From: Alistipes communis
GTDB lineage: Bacteria > Bacteroidota > Bacteroidia > Bacteroidales > Rikenellaceae
Direction of reading: 5' to 3'
DNA: 64,000 nucleotides
Assembly: GCF_006542665.1 (NCBI RefSeq)
Contig: NZ_AP019735.1
Span: 2,976,001 to 3,040,000 of the forward strand
Shown: in pieces, positions 17,405-28,358 of the stretch
Layout: each line of letters opens with the position of its first letter
Position numbering within the stretch: the stretch's first letter is position 1
Program-made: the position numbers and the translations under genes
Notes under the pieces: generated by a model
Databases searched by the model: none
Seen by the model: only the letters and a program-made list of their open reading frames with translations
What the model was told of the DNA's origin: nothing

Positions 17405-18901
17405 ATGAAACCCAAGTACATTCTGGCGCTCGACCAGGGGACGACCTCCTCGCGCGCCGTCCTGTTCAACTCCCGCTGCGAGATCGTCTCGATGTCGCAG
17501 CGCCCCTTCAACCAGCAGTTCCCGCAACCGGGATGGGTCGAACACAACCCGCTCGAAATCTGGTCGACGCAGTCCTTCGTCATGGAGAACGTCGTCAACA
17601 AGGCCGATATCGAATGGAGCGACATCGAAGCGCTGGGCATTACCAACCAGCGCGAGACGACCGTCGTATGGGACCGCCAGACGTCGGAACCCGTCTACAA
17701 CGCGATCGTGTGGCAGGATCGCCGCACGGCCGACTACTGCGACGTGCTGCGCGAACGCGGTCTGACGGAGCGCATCCGCGAAAAGACGGGATTGATTCTC
17801 GACGCCTACTTCTCGGCGACCAAAATCCGCTGGATTCTCGACAACGTACCCGGCGCACGCGCGCGCGCCGAGCGGGGCGAACTCTGTTTCGGCACGGTCG
17901 ATTCGTGGCTCGCATGGCGGCTTTCGGGCGGGCGGCTCCACATCACCGACGTCTCGAACGCCTCGCGCACGATGCTCTTCGACATCCACACCCTCGACTG
18001 GGACGACGAACTGCTCGACCTGTTCGACATCCCGCGCTCGATGCTGCCCGAAGTCGTACCCACGAGCGCCGTATACGGCACGACCGACTGCCCGCAGGTA
18101 CCGGTGCCGATCCCGATCGCCTCGCTGGCGGGCGACCAGCAGGCCGCGCTTTTCGGGCAGCAGTGCATCGCCCCCTTCTCGGCCAAGACGACCTACGGCA
18201 CGGGATGCTTCATTATGCTCAATACGGGCGACCGGCCCCACGCCTCGGCCAACAACCTGCTGGCCACCGTGGCGTGGCAGCTCGGCGGCAAGACGACCTA
18301 TGCGCTCGAAGGAAGCGTCTTCGTAGGCGGTTCGGTCATCCAATGGCTGCGCGACGGGTTGAAACTCTTCTCCTCGTCGGCCGATTCGGAACCGCTGGCC
18401 GCATCGGTCGAAGATACGGGCGGCGTCTATCTGGTACCGGCGCTGACGGGACTGGGCGCTCCCTACTGGGACCCCTATGCCCGCGGCACGATCGTCGGCA
18501 TCACGCGCGGCACGACCTCCGCGCACATCACCCGGGCGGCGCTCGAAGCGATCGCCTTCGAGGTCGACGACGTGGTACGCGCCATGGCGGCCGATACGGG
18601 ACACACCTCGACCGAGATGCGCGTCGACGGCGGTGCCGTGGCCAACAGCCTGCTGATGCAGTTCCAGGCCGATCTCACGGGCGTGCGCATCATCCGCCCC
18701 TCGGTCATGGAATCCACGGCGCTGGGGGCAGCCATGTTCGCCGGTCTCGCGGTGGGATTCTGGCATTCGACCGACGAAATTTGCGCCCTGCTCAAACCCG
18801 ACCGCACCTTCTCACCCGAAGCCGCTCCGGCACTCATGGAACAACGCCGCAAACGCTGGCACGAGGCCGTGCGCCGCAGCCGGCATTGGATCGAAGAGTA
18901 A
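17405..18901 (+). CDS. glpK: Glycerol kinase
   Basis: A 498-residue FGGY-family kinase that phosphorylates glycerol with ATP to glycerol 3-phosphate. The N-terminal ATP/substrate motif ILALDQGTTSSRAVLFN, the NQRETTVVWDR segment with the glycerol-contact Arg-Glu, and the C-terminal RVDGGAVANSLLMQFQADL signature are all present. Length and start match the family. It lies between a CBM9-like gene and glpF in a tight operon, which feeds glycerol from uptake to phosphorylation. A glpD dehydrogenase gene is not present here. Confidence 0.97.
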   Translation: MKPKYILALDQGTTSSRAVLFNSRCEIVSMSQRPFNQQFPQPGWVEHNPLEIWSTQSFVMENVVNKADIEWSDIEALGITNQRETTVVWDRQTSEPVYNAIVWQDRRTADYCDVLRERGLTERIREKTGLILDAYFSATKIRWILDNVPGARARAERGELCFGTVDSWLAWRLSGGRLHITDVSNASRTMLFDIHTLDWDDELLDLFDIPRSMLPEVVPTSAVYGTTDCPQVPVPIPIASLAGDQQAALFGQQCIAPFSAKTTYGTGCFIMLNTGDRPHASANNLLATVAWQLGGKTTYALEGSVFVGGSVIQWLRDGLKLFSSSADSEPLAASVEDTGGVYLVPALTGLGAPYWDPYARGTIVGITRGTTSAHITRAALEAIAFEVDDVVRAMAADTGHTSTEMRVDGGAVANSLLMQFQADLTGVRIIRPSVMESTALGAAMFAGLAVGFWHSTDEICALLKPDRTFSPEAAPALMEQRRKRWHEAVRRSRHWIEE

Positions 18902-18926
18902 CGACAACCGTAAAAAACGACTCGTC

Positions 18927-19664
18927 ATGACACCTGTTCTGGCCGAATTCATCGGAACCGCCGTGATGCTGCTTCTAGGCACCGGCGTCTGCGCAAACGT
19001 TTCACTGGCCCGCACCAAAGGCAACGGCGCGGGGTGGATCGTCGTCATCGTCACCTGGGCGATGGCCGTCTTCACCGGAGTGGTGATCGCCGGTCCGTAC
19101 AGCGGCGCACACCTCAATCCTTCGGTCACGCTGGCCTTCGCCGCGACGGGGCAGTTCCCGTGGAGCGACGTGCCGGGCTACGTGCTCGCCCAGATGCTGG
19201 GCGGTGCGGCGGGCGCGCTGGCCACATGGCTCTTCTATCGTCCCCATTTCGATCTGGAAGAGAACCCCGACACCATTCGCGGCGTTTTCTGCACCGCCCC
19301 CGCCGTCCGCAACCCGGCATCGAATCTATTGAGCGAGATAATCGCCACATTCGTATTGATTTTCACTATTTTCTATATCACGGAAGGACACCTTTCGTCG
19401 ACCGAAGGCAACGTCCCTATCGGGCTGGGATCGGTCGGTGCGCTTCCCGTAGCGCTGGTCATCCTGGTCATCGGCGGCGCATTGGGCGGCACGACGGGCT
19501 ATTCGCTCAACCCCGCCCGCGACCTTTCGCCGCGCATCGTCCACGCGCTGGTCCCGATCCGCCACAAGGGCGGCAGCGACTGGCGCTATGCGTGGATCGC
19601 CTCGGTCGGACCGCTGCTCGGGGCGCTGCTCGCCGCAGGAGTTCAAGTGATGATCCGCTCCTGA
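18927..19664 (+). CDS. glpF: Glycerol uptake facilitator (aquaglyceroporin, MIP family)
   Basis: A 245-residue inner-membrane channel with six transmembrane helices and two half-helices. The second signature loop is the normal NPA followed by R-D (SLNPARDLSPR, the Asp being typical of glycerol channels). The first loop reads NPS instead of NPA (GAHLNPSVTLAF). It starts 25 nt after glpK and is followed at once by a terminator, so it closes the operon. It lets glycerol enter passively, after which GlpK traps it. Confidence 0.93.
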   Translation: MTPVLAEFIGTAVMLLLGTGVCANVSLARTKGNGAGWIVVIVTWAMAVFTGVVIAGPYSGAHLNPSVTLAFAATGQFPWSDVPGYVLAQMLGGAAGALATWLFYRPHFDLEENPDTIRGVFCTAPAVRNPASNLLSEIIATFVLIFTIFYITEGHLSSTEGNVPIGLGSVGALPVALVILVIGGALGGTTGYSLNPARDLSPRIVHALVPIRHKGGSDWRYAWIASVGPLLGALLAAGVQVMIRS

Positions 19665-19702
19665 AACACGAAAGCCGGAATCGAGATTCCGGCTTTCGTG
19701 TT
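19665..19702 (+). terminator. Terminator after glpF
   Basis: A long perfect stem AACACGAAAGCCGGAATC with a short loop begins directly behind the glpF stop codon. Confidence 0.8.
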
Positions 19703-19764
19703 CGAACGGGCAGGTATTCCACAGGCATAGTTTTTGTTTCCGGAGGAGGAAAACGACAAGCCGG

Positions 19765-20676
19765 ATGAGCAAATTCAAACCCCACATCGCCCTGTTGGTG
19801 TGCAACATCCTTTGGGCGATGGACTATCCCTTCTACAACATCGTACTGCCCGAGTACGTCCACCCGATGGCCATGGTATCGGGCTCGCTGATCGCAACGG
19901 CGCTGCTTTCACTCATTCCGCTCGCCTGGGAGAAATCCGAAAAGGTGGCGCGCACCGACATCCGCAGACTGATCGGGGCCGCACTGCTCATCGGCGTGCT
20001 GCGCAAGGTCTTCATCATGTACGGACTCTCGATGACGTCGCCCATCGACGGATCGATCATCGACACGATCGTTCCGCTGCTCGTGCTGGTCGTCTCGGTG
20101 TTGTTGGGAATGGATCGCTTCACGAAACTCAAAGTCGCCGGTCTCGCGCTCGGCATGGCGGGAGCCGTCGCCGTCGTACTGACGGGCATCTCGGCCGCCC
20201 ACACCCATTCGCACCTGTGGGGCAACATCCTGATTCTGCTCTGCGCCTGCGTTACGTCGCTCTACATGGTCTGGTTCAAACGGCTGATCGCCAAATACCG
20301 AATCACGACCGTCCTGCGCTGGCTCTATTGCACCGCCGCGATCGTCGCGCTGCCGTTCGGACTGCGGGCGATCATCCACACCGACTACGCCGCAATCGCG
20401 CAACATGCGCTCTTCCCGACCTTGTTCGTGCTGATCGTCCCGACCTATCTGCCCAACCTGATGCTCAACTATGCGCTCAAAACGGTGCAGCCGACCGTTT
20501 CGAGCATCTACACCTACCTGCAACCCGTGCTGGCCATCGCCATATCGGTGGCAATGGGGCTGGACAAGCTGCACCTCGACACGGTGATCTTCGCCCTCGT
20601 GATCTTCACGGGCGTGGCGCTGGTGCTGCGTTCCTACGCCGCGCATCCCGACGCGCCCGCCTCGCGGACGCACTGA
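19765..20676 (+). CDS. DMT-superfamily (EamA) transporter
   Basis: A 303-residue membrane protein with about ten hydrophobic helices arranged as two EamA repeats (about 7-148 and 155-292). It starts MSKFKPHIALLVCNILWAMDYPFY, where the N-terminal small-residue helix is typical of drug/metabolite exporters. The substrate cannot be told. It is convergent with a second, only distantly similar DMT transporter at 20699-21598. A short His-rich loop (AAHTHSHLWG, about 149-158) joins the two halves. Confidence 0.88.
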   Translation: MSKFKPHIALLVCNILWAMDYPFYNIVLPEYVHPMAMVSGSLIATALLSLIPLAWEKSEKVARTDIRRLIGAALLIGVLRKVFIMYGLSMTSPIDGSIIDTIVPLLVLVVSVLLGMDRFTKLKVAGLALGMAGAVAVVLTGISAAHTHSHLWGNILILLCACVTSLYMVWFKRLIAKYRITTVLRWLYCTAAIVALPFGLRAIIHTDYAAIAQHALFPTLFVLIVPTYLPNLMLNYALKTVQPTVSSIYTYLQPVLAIAISVAMGLDKLHLDTVIFALVIFTGVALVLRSYAAHPDAPASRTH

Positions 20677-20698
20677 GAGGCCCGGCGGCTCCGCCGTT

Positions 20699-21598
20699 CT
20701 ACCGCGAACCGATCCAGAGGAAGACCATACCGACGAGGATCAACGCCAGATCGATCGCCTTGGCGCGCAGGTTGCGTTCGCGGAAGAGCAGCGCGCCGAA
20801 TCCGAACGAGACGACGACCGAGCCGCGGCGGATCATCGAGACGACCGAAATCATCGCTTCGGAGTCGCTCAACGCATAGAGATAGCAGAGATCGGCCGCC
20901 GACAGAAAAAGCGAAATGAAGGGAATGGCCCAGCTCCAATGGAAGGGCGTCGTACGCCTCCGGCGCGGCCACCAGATCAGCAGCACGGCCGCGGACATCA
21001 TCCAGAACTGATAGAAGGTATACCAGCTCTGCACGAAGACAGGGTCGAGCCGGCGCGTGATGAACTTGTCGTACAACCCGCTCGCAGCCCCCAGCACGGC
21101 GGCCGCGGCGATGCAGTAGATCCAGACGTCGTGACGGAAATCGACCCCTTCCCTGCGGCTCGACCGGCTTAGCAGAAAGAGCGATCCTATGGCCAGCACC
21201 ACGCCGACCCACTGATACCCGTTGAGCCGCTCGCCGAAGATCAGCATGGCCCCCACGAGCGTCATCACCGGCCGTGTGGCGTTGATCGGCCCGACGATCG
21301 TCAGCGGCAGATGTTTGATGCCGAAATAGCCGAATACCCACGAAGACAGCACGATGCACGATTTCAACACGACGAGCAGGTGAGCGTGCAGATCGCCCGC
21401 AGGACAGCGCAGGGGCGTCGCGTCGAACCATCCCCAGCCGCCGGCCGTCGAGAGGATCGTCGGCAGGAACAACAGCGACGAAAAGAGGGTATTGAGCAGC
21501 AGCACCGGCAGCACGGCATTGTCGCGCAAAGCCTGCTTCTTCGCCACGTCGTACAATCCCAGCAGCAGCGCCGAGGTAAAAGCCAGCAGCAACCACAT
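20699..21598 (-). CDS. DMT-superfamily (EamA) transporter
   Basis: A 299-residue membrane protein with about ten helices in two EamA halves. The start MWLLLAFTSALLLGLYDVAKKQAL and the motif SWVFGYFGIKHLPLTIVGPINATRP are of the EamA type. It begins 7 nt after lysA ends and forms the last gene of a ubiA-like/lysA/transporter operon. The neighbourhood might hint at export or exchange of an amino acid or related metabolite, but nothing in the sequence proves it. Confidence 0.88.
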   Translation of the reverse strand: MWLLLAFTSALLLGLYDVAKKQALRDNAVLPVLLLNTLFSSLLFLPTILSTAGGWGWFDATPLRCPAGDLHAHLLVVLKSCIVLSSWVFGYFGIKHLPLTIVGPINATRPVMTLVGAMLIFGERLNGYQWVGVVLAIGSLFLLSRSSRREGVDFRHDVWIYCIAAAAVLGAASGLYDKFITRRLDPVFVQSWYTFYQFWMMSAAVLLIWWPRRRRTTPFHWSWAIPFISLFLSAADLCYLYALSDSEAMISVVSMIRRGSVVVSFGFGALLFRERNLRAKAIDLALILVGMVFLWIGSR

Positions 21599-21605
21599 GG
21601 GGCGG

Positions 21606-22766
21606 CTACATCAGGTCTTCGCCGTAGACGGCGCCGGGCAGGTCGTGGAGGTTGTAGCGCGACGCCATCGACATGCCGTAGGCACCGGCCGACTTGATCG
21701 TCAGCAGGTCGCCGCGCACCGAACGGCGCAGGCTCACGTTCTCGTCGAACCGGTCGGTCGACTCGCAGGCCGTGCCGACGACCGTGTACTTGTCCGTGCG
21801 GTCGGTTTCGGCCGTGATGTTTTCGATGTTGTGGTAGGAGCCGTAGAGCGCGGGGCGGATCAACTCGGTCATCGAGGCGTCGACGATCAGCAACTTGCGC
21901 CCCGTGGCGGTCGTCTTGTTGAAGAGCACGCGCGTGATGAGTTCGCCGCACTCGCCGACGATCGACCGGCCGAATTCGAAATGCACCTCGCGGTCGCCGA
22001 CCCGCAGATGGTTGTGGACGATGGCGAACAACGACGCGAAGTTGGGGATCGGCTCGTTTTCGGGCATGTCGTAGTTGATGCCCAGACCGCCGCCCACGTC
22101 GACGAAACGGAACGAAAAGCCCAGCCGTTCGAGGTTCTCGACGATGACGTTGACCTTCTGGCACATGTTCTCGAAGACGTGCAGTTCGCGGATCTGCGAA
22201 CCGATGTGCAGGTGAACGCCCACGATGCGCAGGTGTTTCAGCGAACGGATCCGCTCGGCATTGTCCAGAATCTCTTCGTAGGAGATGCCGAACTTGCTGT
22301 CGGCCTGACCCGTATCGATGCAGTGGTTGGTCTTGGGATCGATGTCGGGATTGACGCGCAGGGCGACCTCCACCGTACGTCCCGCCTCGGCGGCCATCGC
22401 GTCGAGCACGAGCAGCTCCTCGATCGACTCGCAGTTGATCGCCATGATCTCCTGCTCGATGGCGTAGCGCAGCTCCTTGTCGCGCTTGCCCACGCCGGCA
22501 TAGACGATGCTCTTCGGGTCGAAACCCGCCTCGATCGCCTTCTGCACCTCGTTGCCCGACGCGCAGTCGACGCCCAGCCCGTATTCGCGGATGATCGCAA
22601 GCAGACGGTCGTCGTAATTGGCCTTGATCGCGTAGTGCACCTTATAGTTGTACCGTTTCGACTCGTTGACCACGCTTTCGAGCGTCTGGCGCAACAACTC
22701 CGTGTCGTAAAGGTAGAAGGGGGTCTCCATGTCCCGCAAGCGGGAAGCGATACGTCTGCTTAACAT
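21606..22766 (-). CDS. lysA: Diaminopimelate decarboxylase
   Basis: A 386-residue PLP enzyme that makes L-lysine from meso-diaminopimelate, the last step of lysine synthesis. The PLP lysine K48 is in VHYAIKAN. Further motifs are VHLHIGSQI, DVGGGLGINY (phosphate-binding glycines), FEFGRSIVGECG, and the active-site Cys segment TACESTDRF. It is somewhat shorter than the E. coli enzyme, as usual in Bacteroidetes. It starts 22 nt after the UbiA-type gene and is followed by the transporter gene after 7 nt, so the three are likely one transcript. Confidence 0.95.
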   Translation of the reverse strand: MLSRRIASRLRDMETPFYLYDTELLRQTLESVVNESKRYNYKVHYAIKANYDDRLLAIIREYGLGVDCASGNEVQKAIEAGFDPKSIVYAGVGKRDKELRYAIEQEIMAINCESIEELLVLDAMAAEAGRTVEVALRVNPDIDPKTNHCIDTGQADSKFGISYEEILDNAERIRSLKHLRIVGVHLHIGSQIRELHVFENMCQKVNVIVENLERLGFSFRFVDVGGGLGINYDMPENEPIPNFASLFAIVHNHLRVGDREVHFEFGRSIVGECGELITRVLFNKTTATGRKLLIVDASMTELIRPALYGSYHNIENITAETDRTDKYTVVGTACESTDRFDENVSLRRSVRGDLLTIKSAGAYGMSMASRYNLHDLPGAVYGEDLM

Positions 22767-22788
22767 AATCCGAATCTATTTAAATTAA

Positions 22789-23670
22789 CTAACCTGCAAT
22801 CAATTGGGCGATCACGAAGAGCGCCAGCGTGAGACTCGCCAACCCGTTGAGCGTGCCGAAGGCGATGCCGATGTTGCGCTGGCGCGAGGGGGTCACCAGC
22901 AGATGTTCCGCCGCGAGAATGGCCACGAACAACGCCTCGCCCGTCCACAGCAGCGCCCCCTGCGGACAATAGCTGCCGAACCACAGGAGCGCGCCCACGC
23001 TGACCGCATGGAGCGCCACGCTGATCGCGAGCGCCGTGCGCAGCGAAAACCGCTGGGGAATGGAGTGCAGGCCGTGCGCGCGGTCGTAGTCGGCGTCCTG
23101 CAAGGCATAGATGATGTCGAATCCCCCGCACCACGTCAGCACGAGCAGCGCCAGCACGCACGGCTCCCAGTCGAAACGCCCCGTCAGGGCGATGTAGGCA
23201 CCGACGGGCGCGATCGAGAGCGACAGCCCCAGCACCAGATGCGCCGCCCAGGTGAAGCGTTTGCAATAGCTGTAACCCATGATGACGGCCAGCGCCACGG
23301 GCGACAGCAGCGCCGTCAGGCGGTTGATCGTCGCAGCGCACGCCACGAAGAGCAGAGCGTTGACCGCGACGAACGTCAGCGCCCGGCGGGGCGAGATCAC
23401 GCCGGCGGGAATCTCCCGACCGGCCGTGCGGGGATTCGCGGCATCGATGCGCCGGTCGGCCCAGCGGTTGAATCCCATGGCCGTATTGCGTGCGAAGACC
23501 ATGCACAGCACCACCTGCACCAGCGGCACGCACCACCACAGCGGTACCGGATAGACCTCCGCCAGCGCATATTTCCACATGGCATAGGCAAAGGCCATGA
23601 GCGCGAAGGGCATGGCGAAAATCGTGTGCTGGAACTTCACCAGACGCATATAGTCGGCAAATCGGGGCAT
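22789..23670 (-). CDS. UbiA-family prenyltransferase (probably menaquinone synthesis, MqnP/UbiA-like)
   Basis: A 293-residue integral membrane enzyme with about nine helices. Both Asp-rich motifs that bind the prenyl diphosphate through Mg are present: NRWADRRIDAANPRT (first) and YALQDADYDRAHGLHS (second). The sequence resembles the 4-hydroxybenzoate octaprenyltransferase-like proteins that act in menaquinone synthesis by the futalosine route (MqnP); assignment to that route is inferred. The start MPRFADYM is chosen because an upstream in-frame ATG lies inside the promoter -7 box at 23692-23699. Confidence 0.88.
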   Translation of the reverse strand: MPRFADYMRLVKFQHTIFAMPFALMAFAYAMWKYALAEVYPVPLWWCVPLVQVVLCMVFARNTAMGFNRWADRRIDAANPRTAGREIPAGVISPRRALTFVAVNALLFVACAATINRLTALLSPVALAVIMGYSYCKRFTWAAHLVLGLSLSIAPVGAYIALTGRFDWEPCVLALLVLTWCGGFDIIYALQDADYDRAHGLHSIPQRFSLRTALAISVALHAVSVGALLWFGSYCPQGALLWTGEALFVAILAAEHLLVTPSRQRNIGIAFGTLNGLASLTLALFVIAQLIAG

Positions 23671-23691
23671 TTCCGTAAGGGTTAACTCCGG

Positions 23692-23699
23692 CAAAGGTA
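23692..23699 (-). promoter_or_regulatory. -7 box of the ubiA-like/lysA/transporter operon
   Basis: TACCTTTG on the minus strand, predicting a start site near 23685 and a short leader of about 15 nt. It rules out the ATG at 23694. Confidence 0.55.
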
Positions 23700-23770
23700 T
23701 GCAAAATAGCGATTCGGACGACCGTTCGACGGAAGAAAATCGCGCGGAAGGCCGGAAAAGACCGCCGGCA

Positions 23771-23802
23771 TTTGGCGATTTTAAATCCGTATCGTATCTT
23801 TG
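23771..23802 (+). promoter_or_regulatory. lepA promoter
   Basis: TTTG (23771-23774), 20-bp spacer, TATCTTTG (23795-23802): an exact Bacteroidetes promoter. The leader before lepA would be about 100 nt. Confidence 0.75.
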
Positions 23803-23909
23803 TCGTGGATAAACCGCCCGCAGCGACGGCCCCGACCGAACCGATATACGCGGTTCCGCGATCCGGCCCGCACGCCCCGAAGCGGGAGAGACAAAACAAG
23901 CGGATTTAC

Positions 23910-25700
<1,791 letters not shown>

Positions 25701-25751
25701 CCGGCGTCTCCGGCCGCCGCGGCCGGCGCGATACCATAACACGCCTTCGCT

Positions 25752-27647
25752 ATGAAAAAGACCATCATCGATCTCTTCGAGGATTCCGTCGGGAAATACG
25801 GCGGGAAAACATTTCTGCTCGAAAAACGCCACCACAGGTTCGAGCCGACGACCTATGCCGAAACCCGCGAACTGGCACTCGAAGTGGGTGCGGGACTGGC
25901 CGCCTCGGGCATCCGCCCGGGCGACAAGGTAGCCATCCTGGCCGAGGGCAGCAACGCATGGATCATCTCCGAACTGGGCCTTTTCTACGCCGGAGCCGTC
26001 AGCGTCCCCCTCTCGGTCAAGCTCGAAGAGTCGAACGACCTGCTCTTCCGGCTGCGGCACGCCGAAGTCAAAGCGCTCTTCGTCTCCAAACACCAGCTGC
26101 CCAAGATCCGCCGCATCCGCGCCGAACTGCCGCAGATCGAGCTCGTCGTCGTATTCGGCCACATTGCGCTGGAAGCGGGGGAGACGGCCTACGGAACGCT
26201 CCGAAAACTCGGCCGCGACTACCTCGCAAAACACCGCGAGGAGTTCCTGAAAATCGGGCAGGCGATCCGCAACGACGATTACGCCACGATCACCTACACC
26301 TCCGGCACGACGGCCGATCCCAAAGGCGTGATCCTCACGCACCGCAACTATACGGCCAACGTCGAGCAGTCGCTCACGCGCATCGACATCCCGCCGTACT
26401 ACCGCACGCTCATCATTCTGCCGCTCGACCATTGTTTCGCCCATGTCGTGGGATTCTACATCATGATCGCCTGCGGCGCCACGGTGGCCACCGTGCAGAT
26501 CGGCCGCACGCCGATGGAGACGCTCAAAAACATACCGGTCAACATCCGCGAAGTCCGGCCGCACTTCCTGCTGTCGGTTCCGGCGCTGGCCAAGAATTTC
26601 CGCAAAAGCATCGAATCGTCGATCCGCGCCAAAGGCCGCATGACCGAAGGGCTGTTCCGGCTGGCGTTGAAGACGGCATACGCCTACAACGGCGACGGTT
26701 ACCGCCGCGGACGCGGCTGGCGATGCGTCCTGCGACCTGTCGTAGCACTGTTCGACGTCACGCTCTTCCGCAAGGTGCGCAAAGCCTTCGGCGGAGAACT
26801 GCGTTTCTTCGTCGGCGGGGGAGCGCTGCTCGATGCGGAACTGCAACGTTTCTTCTACGCCGTCGGGATGCCGATGTTCCAGGGCTACGGTCTCTCGGAA
26901 GCGACACCCGTCATCTCGACCAACTCGCCCCGGCCCCGCAAATGCCGCTTCGGCTCGTCGGGCACGCTGGTACAGCCGCTCGACTGCCGCATCCTCGACG
27001 AAGAGGGTCGCGAGGTTCCTCACGGTCAGAAAGGCCAAATCGTCGTCCGCGGCGAGAATGTCATGGCCGGTTACTGGAAAAACCCCGAAGCGACGGCCGA
27101 CACCGTGCGCGACGGCTGGCTCCATACGGGCGACATGGGCTACCTGACCGACGACGGATTCCTCTATGTGCTGGGACGTTTCAAAAGCCTGCTGATCGCC
27201 TCCGACGGCGAAAAATACAGCCCCGAAGGCATGGAGGAGGCGATCGCCGACGCATCGCGGCTGATCGACCAGATCATCGTCCACAACAACCAGAATCCCT
27301 ACACGGTCGCCATCGTCGTTCCCAACCACGACGAACTGCGGCGGCGTTATCAAACCTGCGGGAACGATCTCGCCGCATTGGCGCGGGAGGTCGCAGGCGA
27401 GATCGACGCTTTCCGTGCGGGTGGAGTCCATGCCGGCGAATTCCCCGACCGCTGGCTGCCGTCGGCCGTCGCCATCGTCGACGAAGCGTTTACCGAGCAG
27501 AACGGACTGGTCAACAGCACGATGAAGGTCGTTCGCAGCAGGGTAGAGGAGCACTTCCGCGACCGGCTGGATGCGCTTTACACTCCCGAAGGAAAACGTC
27601 CCGACAGCGCACAGAACCTCGCTTCGCTGAAAAAACTGGTGGAATAA
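25752..27647 (+). CDS. AMP-binding long-chain acyl-CoA synthetase
   Basis: A 631-residue ANL-superfamily enzyme that activates fatty acids to acyl-CoA through an acyl-AMP. The AMP-binding P-loop is TITYTSGTTADPKGVILTHRN (about 178-198). Later motifs are the YGLSEATPVIS segment (about 381) and the GWLHTGDMGYLTDDGFLYVLGR hinge region with the catalytic Asp and Arg. A C-terminal lid follows, shorter in conserved motifs than usual. It lies 50 nt after lepA without a clear promoter of its own, so it could be cotranscribed. Confidence 0.92.
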   Translation: MKKTIIDLFEDSVGKYGGKTFLLEKRHHRFEPTTYAETRELALEVGAGLAASGIRPGDKVAILAEGSNAWIISELGLFYAGAVSVPLSVKLEESNDLLFRLRHAEVKALFVSKHQLPKIRRIRAELPQIELVVVFGHIALEAGETAYGTLRKLGRDYLAKHREEFLKIGQAIRNDDYATITYTSGTTADPKGVILTHRNYTANVEQSLTRIDIPPYYRTLIILPLDHCFAHVVGFYIMIACGATVATVQIGRTPMETLKNIPVNIREVRPHFLLSVPALAKNFRKSIESSIRAKGRMTEGLFRLALKTAYAYNGDGYRRGRGWRCVLRPVVALFDVTLFRKVRKAFGGELRFFVGGGALLDAELQRFFYAVGMPMFQGYGLSEATPVISTNSPRPRKCRFGSSGTLVQPLDCRILDEEGREVPHGQKGQIVVRGENVMAGYWKNPEATADTVRDGWLHTGDMGYLTDDGFLYVLGRFKSLLIASDGEKYSPEGMEEAIADASRLIDQIIVHNNQNPYTVAIVVPNHDELRRRYQTCGNDLAALAREVAGEIDAFRAGGVHAGEFPDRWLPSAVAIVDEAFTEQNGLVNSTMKVVRSRVEEHFRDRLDALYTPEGKRPDSAQNLASLKKLVE

Positions 27648-27665
27648 AGCCTCCCTTACCGAAAT

Positions 27666-27696
27666 ACGGGGACGGATCGTTGCGGTTCGTCCCCGT
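27666..27696 (+). terminator. Hairpin after the acyl-CoA synthetase gene
   Basis: Stem ACGGGGAC/GTCCCCGT with a 15-nt loop, 18 nt after the stop and with only a weak T-run. The remaining gap up to the tRNA promoter (27697-27988) holds no gene or repeat that I can support. Confidence 0.5.
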
Positions 27697-27988
27697 TCGG
27701 TTTACCGGCGAAGCCTGCCGCACACGATCCGGCGGCGCGACCGCTCCCAGAACAGGAATAGCCGTCCGGCAAAAATTTTACGACATCGGACCGTCCCGTC
27801 GCAACAGCCGGTCTTCTCACGCCCCGTCCCGACAGACCGCGACATCGTACAAAAATTATGTGTCGAGAGACGGATTCTACCCGCAGGAACGGTACAACAA
27901 GATAACACCATACGATCGATTCAGATTTTTTTTTCGGGCGACGCCCCATAAAAATGCGAAACCAGTTGGAGATTCACCGTTTTTTTAT

Positions 27989-27996
27989 TACTTTTG
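27989..27996 (+). promoter_or_regulatory. tRNA-Gly promoter (-7 box)
   Basis: TACTTTTG, with TTGG 19 bp upstream (27966-27969) as a near match to the -33 box; 41 bp ahead of the tRNA. Confidence 0.55.
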
Positions 27997-28037
27997 TCCT
28001 GCTTTCGGAGTTTTTCCATCGAAAAGTGACATGCAAT

Positions 28038-28109
28038 GCGGGAGTAGCTCAGGGGTAGAGCATCAGCTTCCCAAGCTGAGGGTCGCGGGTTCGAATCCCG
28101 TTTCCCGCT
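28038..28109 (+). tRNA. tRNA-Gly (anticodon CCC)
   Basis: A complete cloverleaf of 72 nt: acceptor GCGGGAG/TTCCCGC with a G-U last pair, D arm GCTC/GAGC, anticodon stem TCAGC/GCTGA with loop TTCCCAA (anticodon CCC), T arm GCGGG/CCCGT with loop TTCGAAT, discriminator U. CC but not the full CCA follows. A tyrosine-integrase remnant lies downstream in the same direction, a common arrangement where elements insert at tRNA 3' ends. Confidence 0.95.
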
Positions 28110-28142
28110 CCGGGCTTCTTTGAAGGAAGAAGTAAATCGAGT

Positions 28143-28179
28143 AAAAAACCTTATGTATCAGCGATATGTAAGGTTTTTT
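28143..28179 (+). terminator. Terminator after tRNA-Gly
   Basis: Stem AAAAAACCTTA/TAAGGTTTTTT followed by more T's, 33 nt after the tRNA. Confidence 0.75.
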
Positions 28180-28229
28180 CGTTTTTAGGCGATGTATTCG
28201 AGCGCATAAAAAAGCAGGTTACTCAGACC

Positions 28230-28275
28230 TAAATCGTGACCTGTTTCGCTCGAACCGAAAAGAGGTCACGATTTA
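28230..28275. repeat. Perfect 13-bp inverted repeat next to the integrase remnant
   Basis: TAAATCGTGACCT at 28230-28242 and its exact complement AGGTCACGATTTA at 28263-28275, 20 nt apart. It sits between the tRNA and the integrase remnant and could be a recombinase-binding or attachment-site feature, or just a hairpin. Confidence 0.6.
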
Positions 28276-28358
28276 CGACCGATGCGTTGAATTACATCGT
28301 TTTGCGTCCAATAATCTCTATGCTGCATACGTTTAACCGATTCAACCCATGCAGCATG

